Assembly: GCF_025399195.1 (NCBI RefSeq)
Contig: NW_026252111.1
Span: forward strand, 62,001-126,000
Direction of reading: 5' to 3'
DNA from: Umbelopsis ramanniana AG
Taxonomy: Eukaryota > Mucoromycota > Umbelopsidomycetes > Umbelopsidales > Umbelopsidaceae
Length of the DNA stretch: 64,000 bases
This document shows positions 22,518-35,136 of the stretch, in pieces. The translations under genes were made by a program, and so were the position numbers. A model generated the notes under the pieces. It saw only the letters and a list, made by a program, of their open reading frames with translations, was not told the origin of the DNA and made no database searches. Position 1 is the first letter of the stretch. Each line of letters opens with the position of its first letter.

Positions 22518-24312
22518 ATGTACAAGAAGCTTCCCTTCTGTATCTTTGCAGTCCTGCTGGTCTGCTTTGCGTCGACTCTCGCTTTTGCAAACGAATATAG
22601 CAACGAAATTGCAACAACCATTGTTGACTTGCCTGTCCATTTCAAAAACGTCAAGACAATCCGAACAATTGATCTCAGGTCCACTGTTGTACGCGAAGAC
22701 ATTGGCATTCGAGCCGAAAACATTGATAGCCAACCTCAGACCGAATACTATGTACCACTCCCTGAAGAATATGACAACAAGGTTGCTCATTTCACCGCTA
22801 CCTTGAAGACGACTACCAAGGAAGCTTTGCCTGTCGAGAAGCTCGGCTTTGATTCTACGAGGTATATTTAGTTATGCGAGTTTGGCTAGCCTAACGCATG
22901 TCTAACGCGATATGATTACAGAAAGATCCAGATATACAAGATTACTTTCCCTGAGCCTGTAGCACCAGGCAGCACAGTTGCCTTTGGCATTAAGTTTGTT
23001 ACCACCAAAAGTCTTATTCCCAACCCAGAGACAATTCCTCAAGTTGCCAGACAACACGTGGAGTACAACAACAACTTGTTCATTTACTCTCTGTACCTAG
23101 TTGAGGATAGCAAGACTACTGTTGTGTAAGTCGAAATATCCTCATTTTATCGGGTTTCTTGCTAAAGCATGGACTGAACGTGCCTGATTCTCTTACAGTC
23201 TTCCTCCTAACGGTAATGTTGTCACTTTCACCGAGACCACCGAATCATTCTCAAGATCTGGTAACAAGATTATTTATGGACCCTACCACAACATCGATCC
23301 ATTGGTCTATAGCGAAATGCACATCCATTACGAGCAATCTCAGCCTATTCTCACCGTTACCAATCTTGTTCGCGACATTCAGGTGTCTCACTTGGGCGGT
23401 AACTTGGCTGTGGAGGAGCGTTATCCCTTAAGACACGATGGTGCACGGTAAGTAGATGCTCGAGGCTATGTTGAGCGGCACATCGTTGTATGTATATCTA
23501 ATATGGTTTTTGATATAGCTTGGAAAAGCAATTTAGCCGTGTCGAGTTCCAGCAGTCTGCAGGAGTGCACGATCACACCAACGTTTTGAAGCAGCTTACT
23601 TTCCAACTACCTGCTAGCGCTCGTGACGTATACTATCGTGATGATATTGGCAATGTTTCAACTTCCCATGTTCGCAATCAAGTAGGCAGTACCCTTCTCG
23701 AAATTACTCCTCGTTATCCTCTTTTCGGAGGATGGAATTACACATGGTTCCATGGATACAATGCTGATCTTGGTGAATTCTTGCATTATAACAAGCGTGC
23801 TGGACGGTACATCCTCAATTTGAAACTTGTGGAAAACGCCAAGAAGATGTCATTTGAACATGTTAAACTGAATGTGGTTTTACCCGAGGGTGCAACGTAA
23901 GCAGAGGGATATGTTGATAACTATGGCGCACTTCTAACTAGACCACTAACCAACTCACTAATAGAGATGTTCAAGTTGAGGCACCTTTCGACTTTGATGG
24001 AGTCACCCACAGCAAGCACTTCACTAATCTCGACACCACCGGACGCTACCAGCTCACTCTGGACAAATCCAACGTTGTTTCTGAGCACGAGGACTTTATA
24101 CAGGTAATACAACAGGCTGATTTGGCAGGCTCAATGTAGTCATGGAACGTCTTGACTGATCCGTTTTTATATAGATTTCGTATAAGTTCTCGTCAATCCA
24201 CCATTTGCAAAAGCCATTGGCGGCCTGTGCTGCGTTCTTCACCATCTTTATGATGAGCATTCTCATTTCAAAGGTCAAGTTCACTATCGGTGTTACCCAG
24301 GTACGACTTTGA
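22518..24312 (+). CDS. OST1: Oligosaccharyltransferase subunit OST1 (ribophorin I)
   Basis: Non-catalytic subunit of the ER complex that N-glycosylates nascent proteins. A signal peptide (MYKKLPFCIFAVLLVCFAST) is followed by the ribophorin lumenal domain: VVREDIGIRAENID, YYVPLPEEYD, RKIQIYKITFPEPVAPG, NIDPLVYSEMHIHYEQSQPI, VRDIQVSHLGGNLAVEERY, LTFQLPASARDVYYRDDIGN, the conserved ITPRYPLFGGWNYTWFHGYN, and one C-terminal membrane span (LAACAAFFTIFMMSILISK). Six or seven exons, each boundary GT/AG and in frame. Ends G-V-T-Q-V-R-L. Confidence 0.96.
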
Positions 24313-24891
24313 CCAAGCTTTAATATTTTGACTTTTCCCGACTGTTATATTAATGTAAAGCCATCCATAGGTCATAAAGAAGACGGAGTAGATATGTTAG
24401 AAACTTCAGGACTCTTCTCACGTATATGGCGAACCAAAATTTTATAAAATGTCTTCCATCGCTTTTTCACTGTTTCATGACTGGTTTTGATACATTGGTA
24501 TGAACATCGATAATCTCAGTACCATTTTTTTAATAGCCCTACGACTTTGTCAAGTTGTCCAAATATGACTGCAAAGTCCTAAATGTTTTGGTATGCCCCT
24601 TTCTTTCCTGGAGGGGTAGCGTTTAAGACTCAGACATTGAGGCGATCACTGACTTGGCTGATATGTTGAGAGCATGGCTGGTCGATAATCTTTCTAAAGA
24701 CAGCTATGAACATCATTCTCTTATCTGATTCATAAAGAAGGTATTGGCAATCTCACGCTGACAAATTTTGGTGTGGCCCGTCATCCGAAATTCAAGTTTA
24801 TGATGACGCGGTAAGCTAATTTGATATTTTTGGTCATGGGAAGGTTGCGCCAACTATTTTTTATTTTTCCCCTTGTCACCACCCAGCAACC
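24313..24891. other. Intergenic region upstream of GTR1
   Basis: 579 bp holding the OST1 3' end and presumed GTR1 promoter. No gene, RNA or repeat seen. Confidence 0.4.
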
Positions 24892-26298
<1,407 letters not shown>

Positions 26299-26468
26299 TC
26301 ATTCCTCATCTATCAATTCGGCCACCTTATGATAATCAAGTCGTATGATATGTTAAAGCAATATTACTCACTAAGAAATTCAAAAAAAATTTGTAGAAAG
26401 GACAAAAAAAAAAGAACAAGGAACCAAATTATGTAGCATTGACAGGGTCCGTTAAAGTATAAAGTGTA

Positions 26469-27898
26469 TCAAGAGGTTGTGGTATCGTTTGATGTGTCTT
26501 CCTCTTCCTCCTCCACCGGCTCCGGTCGACTTGCCTCTTCATATCCTTCCATTTCCTCTAATAATTTCATCGTAATTGCATCTGAAAATCCGTAAAACTG
26601 TGCATTTGGAATGAGTGAGGAATATTTATAGAGGTGGGTAAGAGACAATGGGATACATTACCAGAGGGCCACTAACGCGAGTACCCTGAGATTTGCTTCG
26701 TTTGCAAGCCTCTGTCCAAGGGGCTGTTGGAGTCGCTCCTTTGAAAACCTTTCCTGACCTTTCACCTTCCACCTTCGAGTGACGGGATTAATATGGCTGG
26801 TATCAGTTTTAAGAATCTATTGTGTAGTATTTACCGTAAATATTGGACCAGTCTCGCCTTTAGATATGGTCATGGTGTATACTTCGTCAAATGCAAGTTT
26901 GGAGGCTTTGTATCCAATGGGGTATGGATGTCGAAACATACACTACAAAGAGGCAAGAGTCGGAACTGTTAGTGACTTCCATGGCTCATCATTTACAGCT
27001 TCCATAACAATATACATACCCCTCGGCCACTCCAATATTTTCTCCTTTGTTCTCCAGTCTCCAGCTCACCTAACTCCCATATCGTGGTTCCTATGGAAGC
27101 TATAAGAGGATATGTCGTCAATTTCGGCATACTTCGTGTTAGATATCAACTTATGCGGATGTCGTTCCTTACCAAGTGTTACTGGCGTAGATACGCATTT
27201 GGGAACTGGGATTTCTGCCAAATACCCAGTGTGCTGCTTTTTTCCTCGCCAAACGCCGGTAGTTGCATCTACAATTACTCTCCTTTCAGGAACATCAACA
27301 TTTCGCAATCGATCGTTGTCGTCGAGAAGACTTTCTAAATCGCTCTGCAAAGTAATGTCTTAACTTACGTTGCAGCAATTTGTCCTACCGGTCAGTGTAT
27401 GTACTCACAATGTCTTCTGGTGCCTGGCCTAGTAGTCGCCGTGATACACGTGGAGTGACGTTAATTTCTTTGACTTTGGACTTGTAATGCACTGCTTTCA
27501 TCTTCTTTCCCCCATATTTCCGGTCTCTCTGTATAGAAACATCGATCTGTGTTGTTGACAGATAGGCGTTAGCCTTCTGGGCCAATTTTTTTTGACACCT
27601 CGTTATTCCATCACACTACCTCTTGTACGAGTTCTCTTTTTCGGATGGCATCAATTAGGCCCAAATCCTTCAACAGACTTTGGTTGTCCAAGATGTTTCT
27701 TTGTCGCTTCAATTCGTACTCGCTAATATGAACTTGTGAGTATTAAAGTCTAAAAAGTAGTATGCTAAACGCGTCGAATTCCAGGCATTTCGCAATTGCA
27801 TAACTGCACCAAGTGCTGTGGTAACACCATTAGCCTTGCTGAATCTCTTACCTAATGTCATTCTCTTTGCTTTCTCCTAGAGTGTCTGCGTAACTCAT
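26469..27898 (-). CDS. FYRN/FYRC domain nuclear protein (TBRG1-like)
   Basis: FYRN and FYRC domains occur in chromatin proteins such as MLL-type factors and TBRG1. The first exon encodes MSYADTLGESKENDI, spliced to SEYELKRQRNILDNQ and LLKDLGLIDAIRKRELVQE (helical). A basic middle follows (RKYGGKKMKAVHYKSKVKE, VTPRVSRRLLG). FYRN is split by an intron: PKCVSTPVTLG joins SIGTTIWELGELETG. Next are FRHPYPIGYKASKLAFDEVY and TMTISKGETGPIFTV. FYRC is KVEGERSGKVFKGATPTAPW then TEACKRSKSQGTRVSGPL. The tail is acidic and ends T-T-T-S. About eight exons. Most like TBRG1, since no JmjC, SET or PHD domain is present. Confidence 0.88.
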
Positions 27899-28577
27899 CC
27901 GACTCAAAACAGTGAATTTGAATTCGTGACCAGGATTCAGGACCTACAACTTTTTTTTTAGGCAGGCGTCACGTGCTCCAGTCTCTGCCGGATTTGAAAA
28001 AGCACACAACGTAAAGTGTGGTTAACAAGTGATACAGTATCTTCCCACAGGTTGCCATATGACCAGCAGAGAAGCATCAACCATTTGATGGGCGTACTCA
28101 TATACAAAGTTAAAAATAGGCGACAGAATGTCCATAAAGGTCGCTTTCTTAAGTAGTTCAGTAACACTGACTTCAGCGTAAGCTTGCAGGATGGAGCTAT
28201 AGGTTATGGATACGCCCATCAACCAACTAATTTTCTTTGTGCGAGTACGCTATGGGAAAATTTGATTGCAAATCTTATTGCCAGCCGTATGTACACAAGA
28301 ACCACTTGGTTTACTATTCCTGTTCGTGATGTTAATCAACCATGAATTGAAGTAGAAACAAAAGAGCCAAAAAAGCGAGGTCAATGAAAATAACTGCTAA
28401 TAAAAAATAAAGAGAGTAGAGGTGTTGGTGCATCATATTTCACAAAGTCTTGTTAAATGAGATGTAGCCAGCAAGGCTGCATAGGCTCATTGTCCCAAAT
28501 CCATTAGCGCAGTTTAAAATGGCCAATGGAGACCCAAAAAAAAGTTTGGAAATCTAACACATTCTTACTACGCTACA
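27899..28577. other. Intergenic region FYR gene / FBXO9-like gene
   Basis: 679 bp between divergent starts. It holds a CACGTG at 27970-27975 about 70 nt upstream of the FYR gene and one small open frame on the minus strand listed separately. The rest shows nothing. Confidence 0.35.
28022..28219 (-). CDS. Doubtful 65-residue ORF
   Basis: ATG-started frame reading MGVSITYSSILQAYAEVSVT and later LLKKATFMDILSPIFNFVYE; helical and moderately hydrophobic. An acceptor-like CTATAG falls inside it, so it could also be one exon of something longer. No family recognised, and it overlaps the likely promoter of the FYR gene. Confidence 0.2.
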   Translation of the reverse strand: MGVSITYSSILQAYAEVSVTELLKKATFMDILSPIFNFVYEYAHQMVDASLLVIWQPVGRYCITC

Positions 28578-30022
28578 ATGCAGCGCTCGACTGATGAATT
28601 AGAAGAGTTTCGACGCCAGTGGAAAGCAGAAGTGGAAATCAAGAAGCATGTTGAACATGCGTCCGTGGAAGTACCAGCCAACACGGACAGTTCCCAGAAG
28701 AATGAACATTCCGCCGAGGCTACCCGTAACAGCTCAACCACAGGCTTGGTTCAGCATGTTACGGAGCCAGAGTCGTCAGAAACTCAAATAGAAGAGGAGG
28801 CTGTCGAAAAGAAAAGCGCCATGGATTATTATATGATTGCCGTGGACAAAGAGCGCCAAGGAAATTTGGGCCAAGGTAAGGTTGGGATGTTTGAATACGG
28901 GATATGGTAAGATTTGTCAGCCAATTGATTGAGCCCGCCATAGCCCTTGCAAACTATAGAAGAGCGTTCAAAATGGATCGCAACATCGATTACAAATACA
29001 AGCAACACTACCAAACACATATCGCTCCATCCATAACAGCTGAAGCTACAACTAATATACCCTCACAAACGCTGAGTGGACTAGAGGAATCGGAGAACGA
29101 TAACTTTCACCACGTAGTTCAGTTTGGCAGGGAATATGTTGCTCCAAACACCTCACATAGCCCGATCGATGATTTAGTCGAAGACTTTAAGAACCAAAGT
29201 CTCGAATACATACCTGCTGACGAAGAGAAACCCGTGTTGATATCAATCCTGCCCAGTAAGTTAAATTTAGTTAACATTTTTGGCGTGGTAATCATTGTGA
29301 GTAACTCATCCTTGGATGAATTAGATGAGGTGGTTGTTCATGTTTTACGGAATGTAGTCTTTGACTCAGTGCGGTCAGTGCATAATTTTGCATTGGTGTG
29401 CAAAAGGTTTTTACTACTTACGCGCGCCCAATCCATCTGGCGCCCGTTGTGTGAACATGTTTATCACACACACAATATTCCCAAGGAGATATCAGATCAA
29501 TTCCAACTTGATATCGTCAATAGAGCATACAATGGAAACTGGTTGCGAATGTTTATCGAGCGACCACGCATTCGATTTGAAGGCATTTATATCGCGACAT
29601 GTCACTATCTCCGTCCAGGAATCTCGGACACAGCATGGAATCAACCTATTCATCTAGTCACCTATTATCGGTACTTACGATTCTTTCCCGATGGTACTAT
29701 CGTTAAATATCTGTCGACAGACGAACCTGTACATGTCGTCCGAAATATAACAAAACATTTCAAGGCCAAACAAGTGTTCCATGGGAGATATGAAATTGAA
29801 GGCGACAAAGTCATTGTTCACATGCGAGATCAAGAAACTCGACCGACCGAGCGATTCCAAATGAATGTCAATATCAAGAGCACTCATCGGGGACGACACA
29901 ACAAATTAGCATGGGAGGAGTACGTTAGTTGGAGCGATGTGCGCGGAGACAAGACTAATTATAATCTCAAGCACATGAAGCCTTATTACTTTTCGGTTGT
30001 TCGAAGTTATATCGTTGAATGA
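28578..30022 (+). CDS. HRT3: F-box protein of the FBXO9/Hrt3/Pof7 type
   Basis: Substrate adaptor of an SCF ubiquitin ligase. Exon 1 is 28578-28875, exon 2 starts 28944, and I remove a second intron 29256-29324. The N-terminal TPR/MIT-like helix pair reads AMDYYMIAVDKERQGNLGQ and ALANYRRAFKMDRNIDYKYK. After splicing the F-box is ISILPNEVVVHVLRNVVFDS and VHNFALVCKRFLLLTRAQS IWRPLC. The C-terminal FBXO9 domain has RPRIRFEGIYIATCHYLRPG, YYRYLRFFPDGTIVKYLSTD and HGRYEIEGDKVIVHM. The second intron has length divisible by three and no stop, so an unspliced reading adds 23 residues inside the F-box. Confidence 0.92.
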
Positions 30023-30546
30023 AGCACCTCAGTGTATGTATTTTTGTTTGTTTGTTCGTTCCTCTCACTGTACGAGATTTTTCTTCTATCTCTTGTATCT
30101 GCTGGTGCCATACCTCCTACTTTTGTCATAAAATTGAAACATCCTTTTGCTGCACGTTGCATCATTTACGCCTCTGTCATGAATGTTAGAACTCTGCTAA
30201 AATGAAGTGAATCAAATTTTCATCTCCCAACAATAAAGTGTATACGGGAGACTCAATTTCATATTACATTGATGCTTACCTCAAATAATCCGATCGCTTT
30301 CCATCTAGTGAATACGGCATACTCACTTCAGCGGCAGCTATAACCTTGCATTACCCATCAAAGCGGGGCTCAACTCATTATGGCAATCAACTGCTCCTCA
30401 CCTGCGAAAAGCAAACTTGTTAAATTCTCTTCCAACATGAATATCTACTCAGGGATAAATCCGATAGGCCTGGGAGACTACTACAATTCCTCTAGGGTCT
30501 ATCTTCCTTCTGAATACAATCGTTTTTCGTCGGCCTTGCCTTTCAG

Positions 30547-30765
30547 ATGTGTCACGATTGTCATCTTCGTGAGCTGGAGAAGTTGGATCAGCTGACAAGT
30601 CACCACAATGTCTTAATCTGTAAACATTGTAGCACAGTGTGGCAAAGAGTCACGAATGCCAGCAAAATTGTGCTCATTCGGTGTGGACTGGTGACGACCC
30701 CATTACAAGCTGTCAACCCGGCCCTTCACCACCTCTTCTAACAATTCAACCTAATGGTTGTTACG
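30547..30765 (+). pseudogene. Degraded TnpB/Fanzor-like nuclease C-terminus (OrfB zinc ribbon)
   Basis: TnpB and its eukaryotic Fanzor relatives are RNA-guided nucleases with a RuvC domain split by a four-cysteine zinc ribbon. This stretch reads MCHDCHLRELEKLDQL, then VLICKHCSTVWQR, giving two CxxC pairs. It continues into TNASK where intact members have RDVNASKN, carrying the last RuvC aspartate. That aspartate is lost (R-V-T-N-A-S). A frame change just after brings in AHSVWTGDDPITSCQPGPSPP, which I take for the normal tail. The upstream RuvC and wedge parts are not recognisable. So this is a dead 3' fragment. Identification rests on the CxxC/CxxC/WxR-xxNAS pattern and is inference. Confidence 0.5.
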
Positions 30766-31418
30766 AATGCAAATTTTCTCTTATGAAAGGAACAGACATG
30801 TTGACGCTAGTCGATGGATCGCTTCTCATTATAGCACTATCAGCACAACTTATCTCACTCTAGCCGCAACATAATTTTTGAAATCACAGTGACAAAGGCT
30901 ACACGGGATATGAGCGCGTACATCATGGTAATGCAGCCACGTTCGGATTAAAACTGCAGAGTGGAAATCACATCAATAAGTTCAAAACGCACAATCGAAA
31001 TCAAATAGACCGTTGTTCTAGTTTCCTGCTTGCCAAAATACCATTTGCGAGCTTCTACCAATGTTCTAGATTTTGGGGGCGAAGCACCATGTTAATCTGA
31101 CCAAAAAGCGCCTTTTTGGGCCAAAAGAAATAAGCGCCGCATTTTGTCGCCATCGTTTTGTATCCGTTGCACATACTTTTTATTTATCAGGTGAGGGAAT
31201 GATGGTCAGGTTCAGTGATCTAGAAGGAAGTATAAGGAAAAGGCATCAGGTTCTATACTGTGTAATGCATTTTCGCATGATTTTTATGTTTTGAAGAATT
31301 CAGGTACACTACACGTTAAAGAGGTACCATGGGTAAAAGGCTCTGGGCATTGACGGTTTCACACAAATGGTATCACCAAAAAGAAAAGTATAGCTCTGTA
31401 CGACGGATGCTCAAAACA

Positions 31419-31439
31419 GGCGGTTGGAGTCCAGCCGCC
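31419..31439. other. GC-rich hairpin followed by T-run
   Basis: GGCGGTTGG, loop AGT, CCAGCCGCC: a 9-bp stem with one G-U pair, followed by TTTTCTT. It lies 72 nt beyond the stop of the GNAT gene on the opposite strand, so it may fall in that gene's 3' UTR. Terminator-like in shape, but Pol II does not use such terminators. Confidence 0.5.
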
Positions 31440-31510
31440 TTTTCTTCGGTGTTCCATTTATATTTGCCTGACCAAAATCAAGTTTGCAAAATGGCATGAT
31501 TTTTTTAAGT

Positions 31511-32059
31511 TTACGATAGCGACTTTCCCATTTTAATATGTTCAATACCATCCTCAATGAAGACATCGCCATCAGTAACACGATAGCCTAATTTTTCATA
31601 AAACAGACGCTTATCGACTTGACTATGACAATCTATGAAAGTGATGCCTAAGTTCACAGCGTCTTTCTCCAGGCCTTCCACCAACTTTCTTCCGAGACCT
31701 AGACCTCTCGCCGACTGATCCACCGCTAGTCGGCCAAGCTTCCCGATTGAGGTATTCGGTACATGGTAGAGTCTTATGGTGCCAAGGGGTAATCTAGATC
31801 GTCGTTGTGGCTCATTCGAAGCAGTTGCAAGCCAATGGAGACATTTTGGATCATATCTATGGTGCCAAATGAACAAAAAAAAAAAATCAATTTGCGATTC
31901 ATGTCGCCCACGTTATGCCTATGTTATGATTACGTACTCATCGATTTCAAGGTCTAGTGGAATATTCTGTTCATGAACAAACACCTTGATTCGCACATCG
32001 TAACATTCTTGGATTTGTTCAGGAGTTTCAGCTTTAATAATGGAATAGACGGTCGACAT
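31511..32059 (-). CDS. GNAT family N-acetyltransferase
   Basis: Acetyl-CoA dependent acyltransferase, acceptor unknown. Exons 32059-31938 and 31856-31511 give 155 residues. The start MSTVYSIIKAETPEQIQECY leads to VRIKVFVHEQNIPLDLEIDE, GTIRLYHVPNTSIGKLGRLA, the CoA-binding QSARGLGLGRKLVEGLE (R/QxxGxG), and LFYEKLGYRVTDGDVFIEDG near the end. The V-R-x-x-V-F-V-x-E-Q opening matches small fungal and bacterial GNATs that act on free small molecules. Single-domain protein of typical length. Confidence 0.9.
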
Positions 32060-32401
32060 GGAGTGGCGATAATTGGTAACAATCAAGAAAAAAAAGACCA
32101 GGTGACTGAAAGCTTGGGTCAAAAAGCCTAGATTGAAAGCATACCCTGCTTAACGAAAAAAAATAAAGCGGGCATTCAAGTTTGTACGTCATCTCTCTCT
32201 CAAACGCCCCCAATGGGTTTATTTGGACGGGTAGTTGGCACCCAAGCCAACGTCCGTAGGGCCAAGTGAATGGAAATGACAACCAAGTCTTGAACAAAAA
32301 AAAAACAATGTTGGATAGCTTCAGGTTTAGTCAGGATACCGAAGGTGAGAATTACTCATCTGGTACAGGCGATCAACGCGGGCCATTTCCCTAAATGTAT
32401 A

Positions 32402-32409
32402 TGACGTCA
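32402..32409. promoter_or_regulatory. Palindromic CRE (TGACGTCA)
   Basis: Perfect ATF/CREB site 189 nt upstream of the phosphatase ATG and 93-96 nt before its TATA box. In fission yeast, Atf1 under the Sty1 MAPK induces pyp2, whose product inactivates Sty1. The same feedback here is an inference. Confidence 0.5.
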
Positions 32410-32497
32410 AAGCCATGTCCAGTGCGGAGTTTCCTCCACAATTATTTCGCAACGTCTGACATGTTCCAATTTTTTTTTTTTCTGGTTTTCTTTCTTT

Positions 32498-32506
32498 TAT
32501 ATAAAA
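32498..32506 (+). promoter_or_regulatory. TATA box (TATATAAAA)
   Basis: TATATAAAA 92 nt upstream of the phosphatase start codon, preceded by T-rich sequence. Good match to the fungal TATA consensus at a usual distance. Confidence 0.55.
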
Positions 32507-32597
32507 GTCTTGAGTTTCGGTTTTTGCTCTCTGCTATTGCTTTGACTTCTCTCTTTTATCAACGATATACTTTGAACAAAGAACCCCTCCATCTCCA

Positions 32598-35136
32598 ATG
32601 AACGTCGTGTTCAACTCACCGTCTCATTCCCAAGGAGAATCGTACTTTTCGCCTTCTGGCGCAACTCCTTCCTTTGAAACGAACGACCCTTCTCAAACTC
32701 CTTACTTTACTGCTCCATTATCACCAATGCTGAATACCGAATTCTTTCAGGCTGTGCAAGCGCGTCAAGCCAGTACTCCTCCATTCTCCTCCAATTCTGA
32801 CGGTTCGCAACAATTTTCTCCAAACACTGTTCAAACCTTCAAGGATGCAGCTCCTGTGAACCTCAATTTAGGTTCATCTATTTTATCGCGTAGAGAGCAA
32901 AATAAGCCCAACTCTTTAGAAAAGCATGTGGAGTTTAAGTCTATTACTTCAGATGATCTGTATAATCTGCTACCTACCGAAGCATCCCCCGACAACGCCA
33001 ACAACTTGCTTCTTCTCGACGTTCAATCGTTTGTACAGTATTCGCGCTCCCACATCCGAACAGCTGTAGGAGTATCTGTACCAAGTACAATTTTACGACG
33101 ACCTACCTTTACATTGGAAAAGTTATCCGAAGCCATTGTCAAAGATGAATCGAAAGTCAAGCTTAAAAATTGGCAGAGTGCTGATACCATTGTTATGTAT
33201 GACCAAAACTCATACCATGTTCAGGAAGCTAGTACCATGCACTATCTTTTCCAAAAGTTTCAAAAGCAAGGTTTCAAAGGACAGCTTTTTTACTTATACG
33301 GTGAGTACGCACTTTCAACCTCTTTCATATAAAAAAACCCAAACAACTGACGGTTTTTTTTCTTAATTATCTTTCCTCAGGTGGTATGGACGCTTTTTTG
33401 AACGCTCACTCCAGTGCTTGTGTTGTCAACAATTTCAACTCGCAAAACAGAGCCAATACGTCATCGTTGCCTATGAATGCAGGACGACAGATGTACTTAC
33501 ATTTGCCCCAAACACCCAGTCTTCACGAAGTTTCTCGCAAGGAACCAAAAGGATCACGAAGAATGCACTTGCATTTAGATGGCCCATTAACCGCTCCTAT
33601 GCCAAAGTTTGAAAACCAAGCTTTCAATCCTTTCTTTTCCAACATTCGACAAAACCTCGAGCTTTCACATGGAGGCATCAAGGAGCGATTTCCTGTTCGC
33701 CTTCCCGCTTCCTACAACATTGATACCAATACTGGTAATGTCGAAGGCGCTATTCATCCCATGAAACACTGCATTGGAACCGATGCCGGTTCTACGGTAC
33801 CCGCTTGGCTCAGGAAAGCATTACTTCCCGACAATGTAGGTCCTACCTACCTCGCGGAATCATATGAAGTAAGATAATCTCCATCGCCATGAGACTCAGT
33901 TGGTCTCAACGTGTCTTACGATTTTTTTTATTAACAAACCTTTTCTATAGAAAATAGAAAGATTTGAACAGCAGCGCCTACAAAATATCATGCATCATCA
34001 CTCTGATCGTTCCCAGGGAGACCTAAAGGAACATCCATGGAGTATTGTCGCTGGTATTGAAATGGGCTCCTTGAATCGATACACCAATGTCTGGCCTTTC
34101 GGTAAGTTAACTTATCCGGCTGAAACCACCGTGGAGAAACCAACCGACTGTTTCTGGTAACTAATTCGTGTTTATAGAATATACAAGGGTTAAACTCAGC
34201 GATCATAAACCTGAATCTACCGATTACATCAATGCAAGTCATATTCAATATATAGATGTCAGCCCAGCATCACTCCCCTCTGGATCCGGTTCGCGCATAC
34301 CACAGGTAGACAATCTTGCTACTCAAAATGAGTCTACCATGTCATCCAGAACGTATCGACGATATATCTCCACGCAAGGCCCACTTCCAACTACTTTTGA
34401 TGACTTCTACAATGTTATCTGGGAACAGAACAGTTATGTGATAGTGATGTTGACGAAAGAAGAAGAAATGAACAGAGTAAGTTGGAAGCAGCTCAATTTG
34501 CTTTTTTTTTTTTTTTTTTGGTCCAGCATATACTAAACTGTGTCTTGTTCCCTTTAGATCAAATGCCATAGGTACTGGCCATCCTCCGTGAACGAATCAC
34601 AATGCCACGGAAAAATGACCGTCACTTTGGTTTCTGAAGTATCACAGCCTGTACCTGATCGTAATGGTCAACCCAATAGCAACCCCGATGAAGTTATTGT
34701 CGTAAGAAAGCTAGCTTTGGAAAAGCAAGGCAGCAATGACCGACGAATCATCTCTCAAATCCAGTATATGGGATGGATGGACTTTGGAGTTCCTGAAGAT
34801 CCTCTCGGCACCCTAAGGGTGATAGAAATGGCTGGCAAAACTCAAACCTCTTACGAACAGCAAGCCACTCAAAACAGCGAACCGCTTGTCGGCCCAATGA
34901 TTGTTCATTGTTCAGCTGGCTGTGGACGCACTGGTGCGTTTTGTACCATAGATACCCTAATGACCCGTCTCACGATGGACGACGACAGCATGTCTCAAGA
35001 AGAACGCCTTGGCCAATTGGATATACTACGTGCCACGGTTGAAAAGTTCAGAGAACAGCGTGTCAGCATGGTCCAAACCCTTAGACAGTTTGCTTTCTGC
35101 TATGAAGCCATTTTATGGTGGATTCTAAACTTCTAA
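32598..35136 (+). CDS. Rhodanese plus tyrosine phosphatase (Pyp1/Pyp2-type MAPK phosphatase)
   Basis: Classical PTP with the domain order of fungal MAP kinase phosphatases. Exons 32598-33300, 33381-33868, 33951-34101, 34178-34476 and 34558-35136 give 739 residues. Residues 1-100 are Ser/Pro-rich and disordered. A rhodanese/Cdc25-like domain (about 110-255) contains LLLLDVQSFVQYSRSHIRTA and ends YLYGGMDAFL. The catalytic domain includes NRYTNVWPFEYTRVKL, ESTDYINASHI, YISTQGPLPTTFDDFYNVIW and IVHCSAGCGRTGAF with the catalytic Cys near 665. The WPD loop reads W-M-D-F-G-V-P: the acid is kept but proline is replaced. Likely targets are Hog1/Sty1-type MAPKs. A CRE upstream suggests stress induction. 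Confidence 0.93.

Larger units (their letters stand above)
30023..31510. other. Intergenic region with a transposon relic and a hairpin
   Basis: 1.5 kb without an intact gene. It contains a degraded TnpB/Fanzor-like zinc ribbon (about 30547-30765) and a strong GC-rich hairpin (31419-31439), both listed separately. The stretch 30870-31400 shows nothing else. Confidence 0.5.
32060..32597. promoter_or_regulatory. Divergent promoter region GNAT / Pyp-type phosphatase
   Basis: 538 bp between divergent starts. It holds a perfect CRE at 32402-32409, a TATA box at 32498-32506, a GGGCCAA at 32259-32265 and poly-T runs. No gene. Confidence 0.6.
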
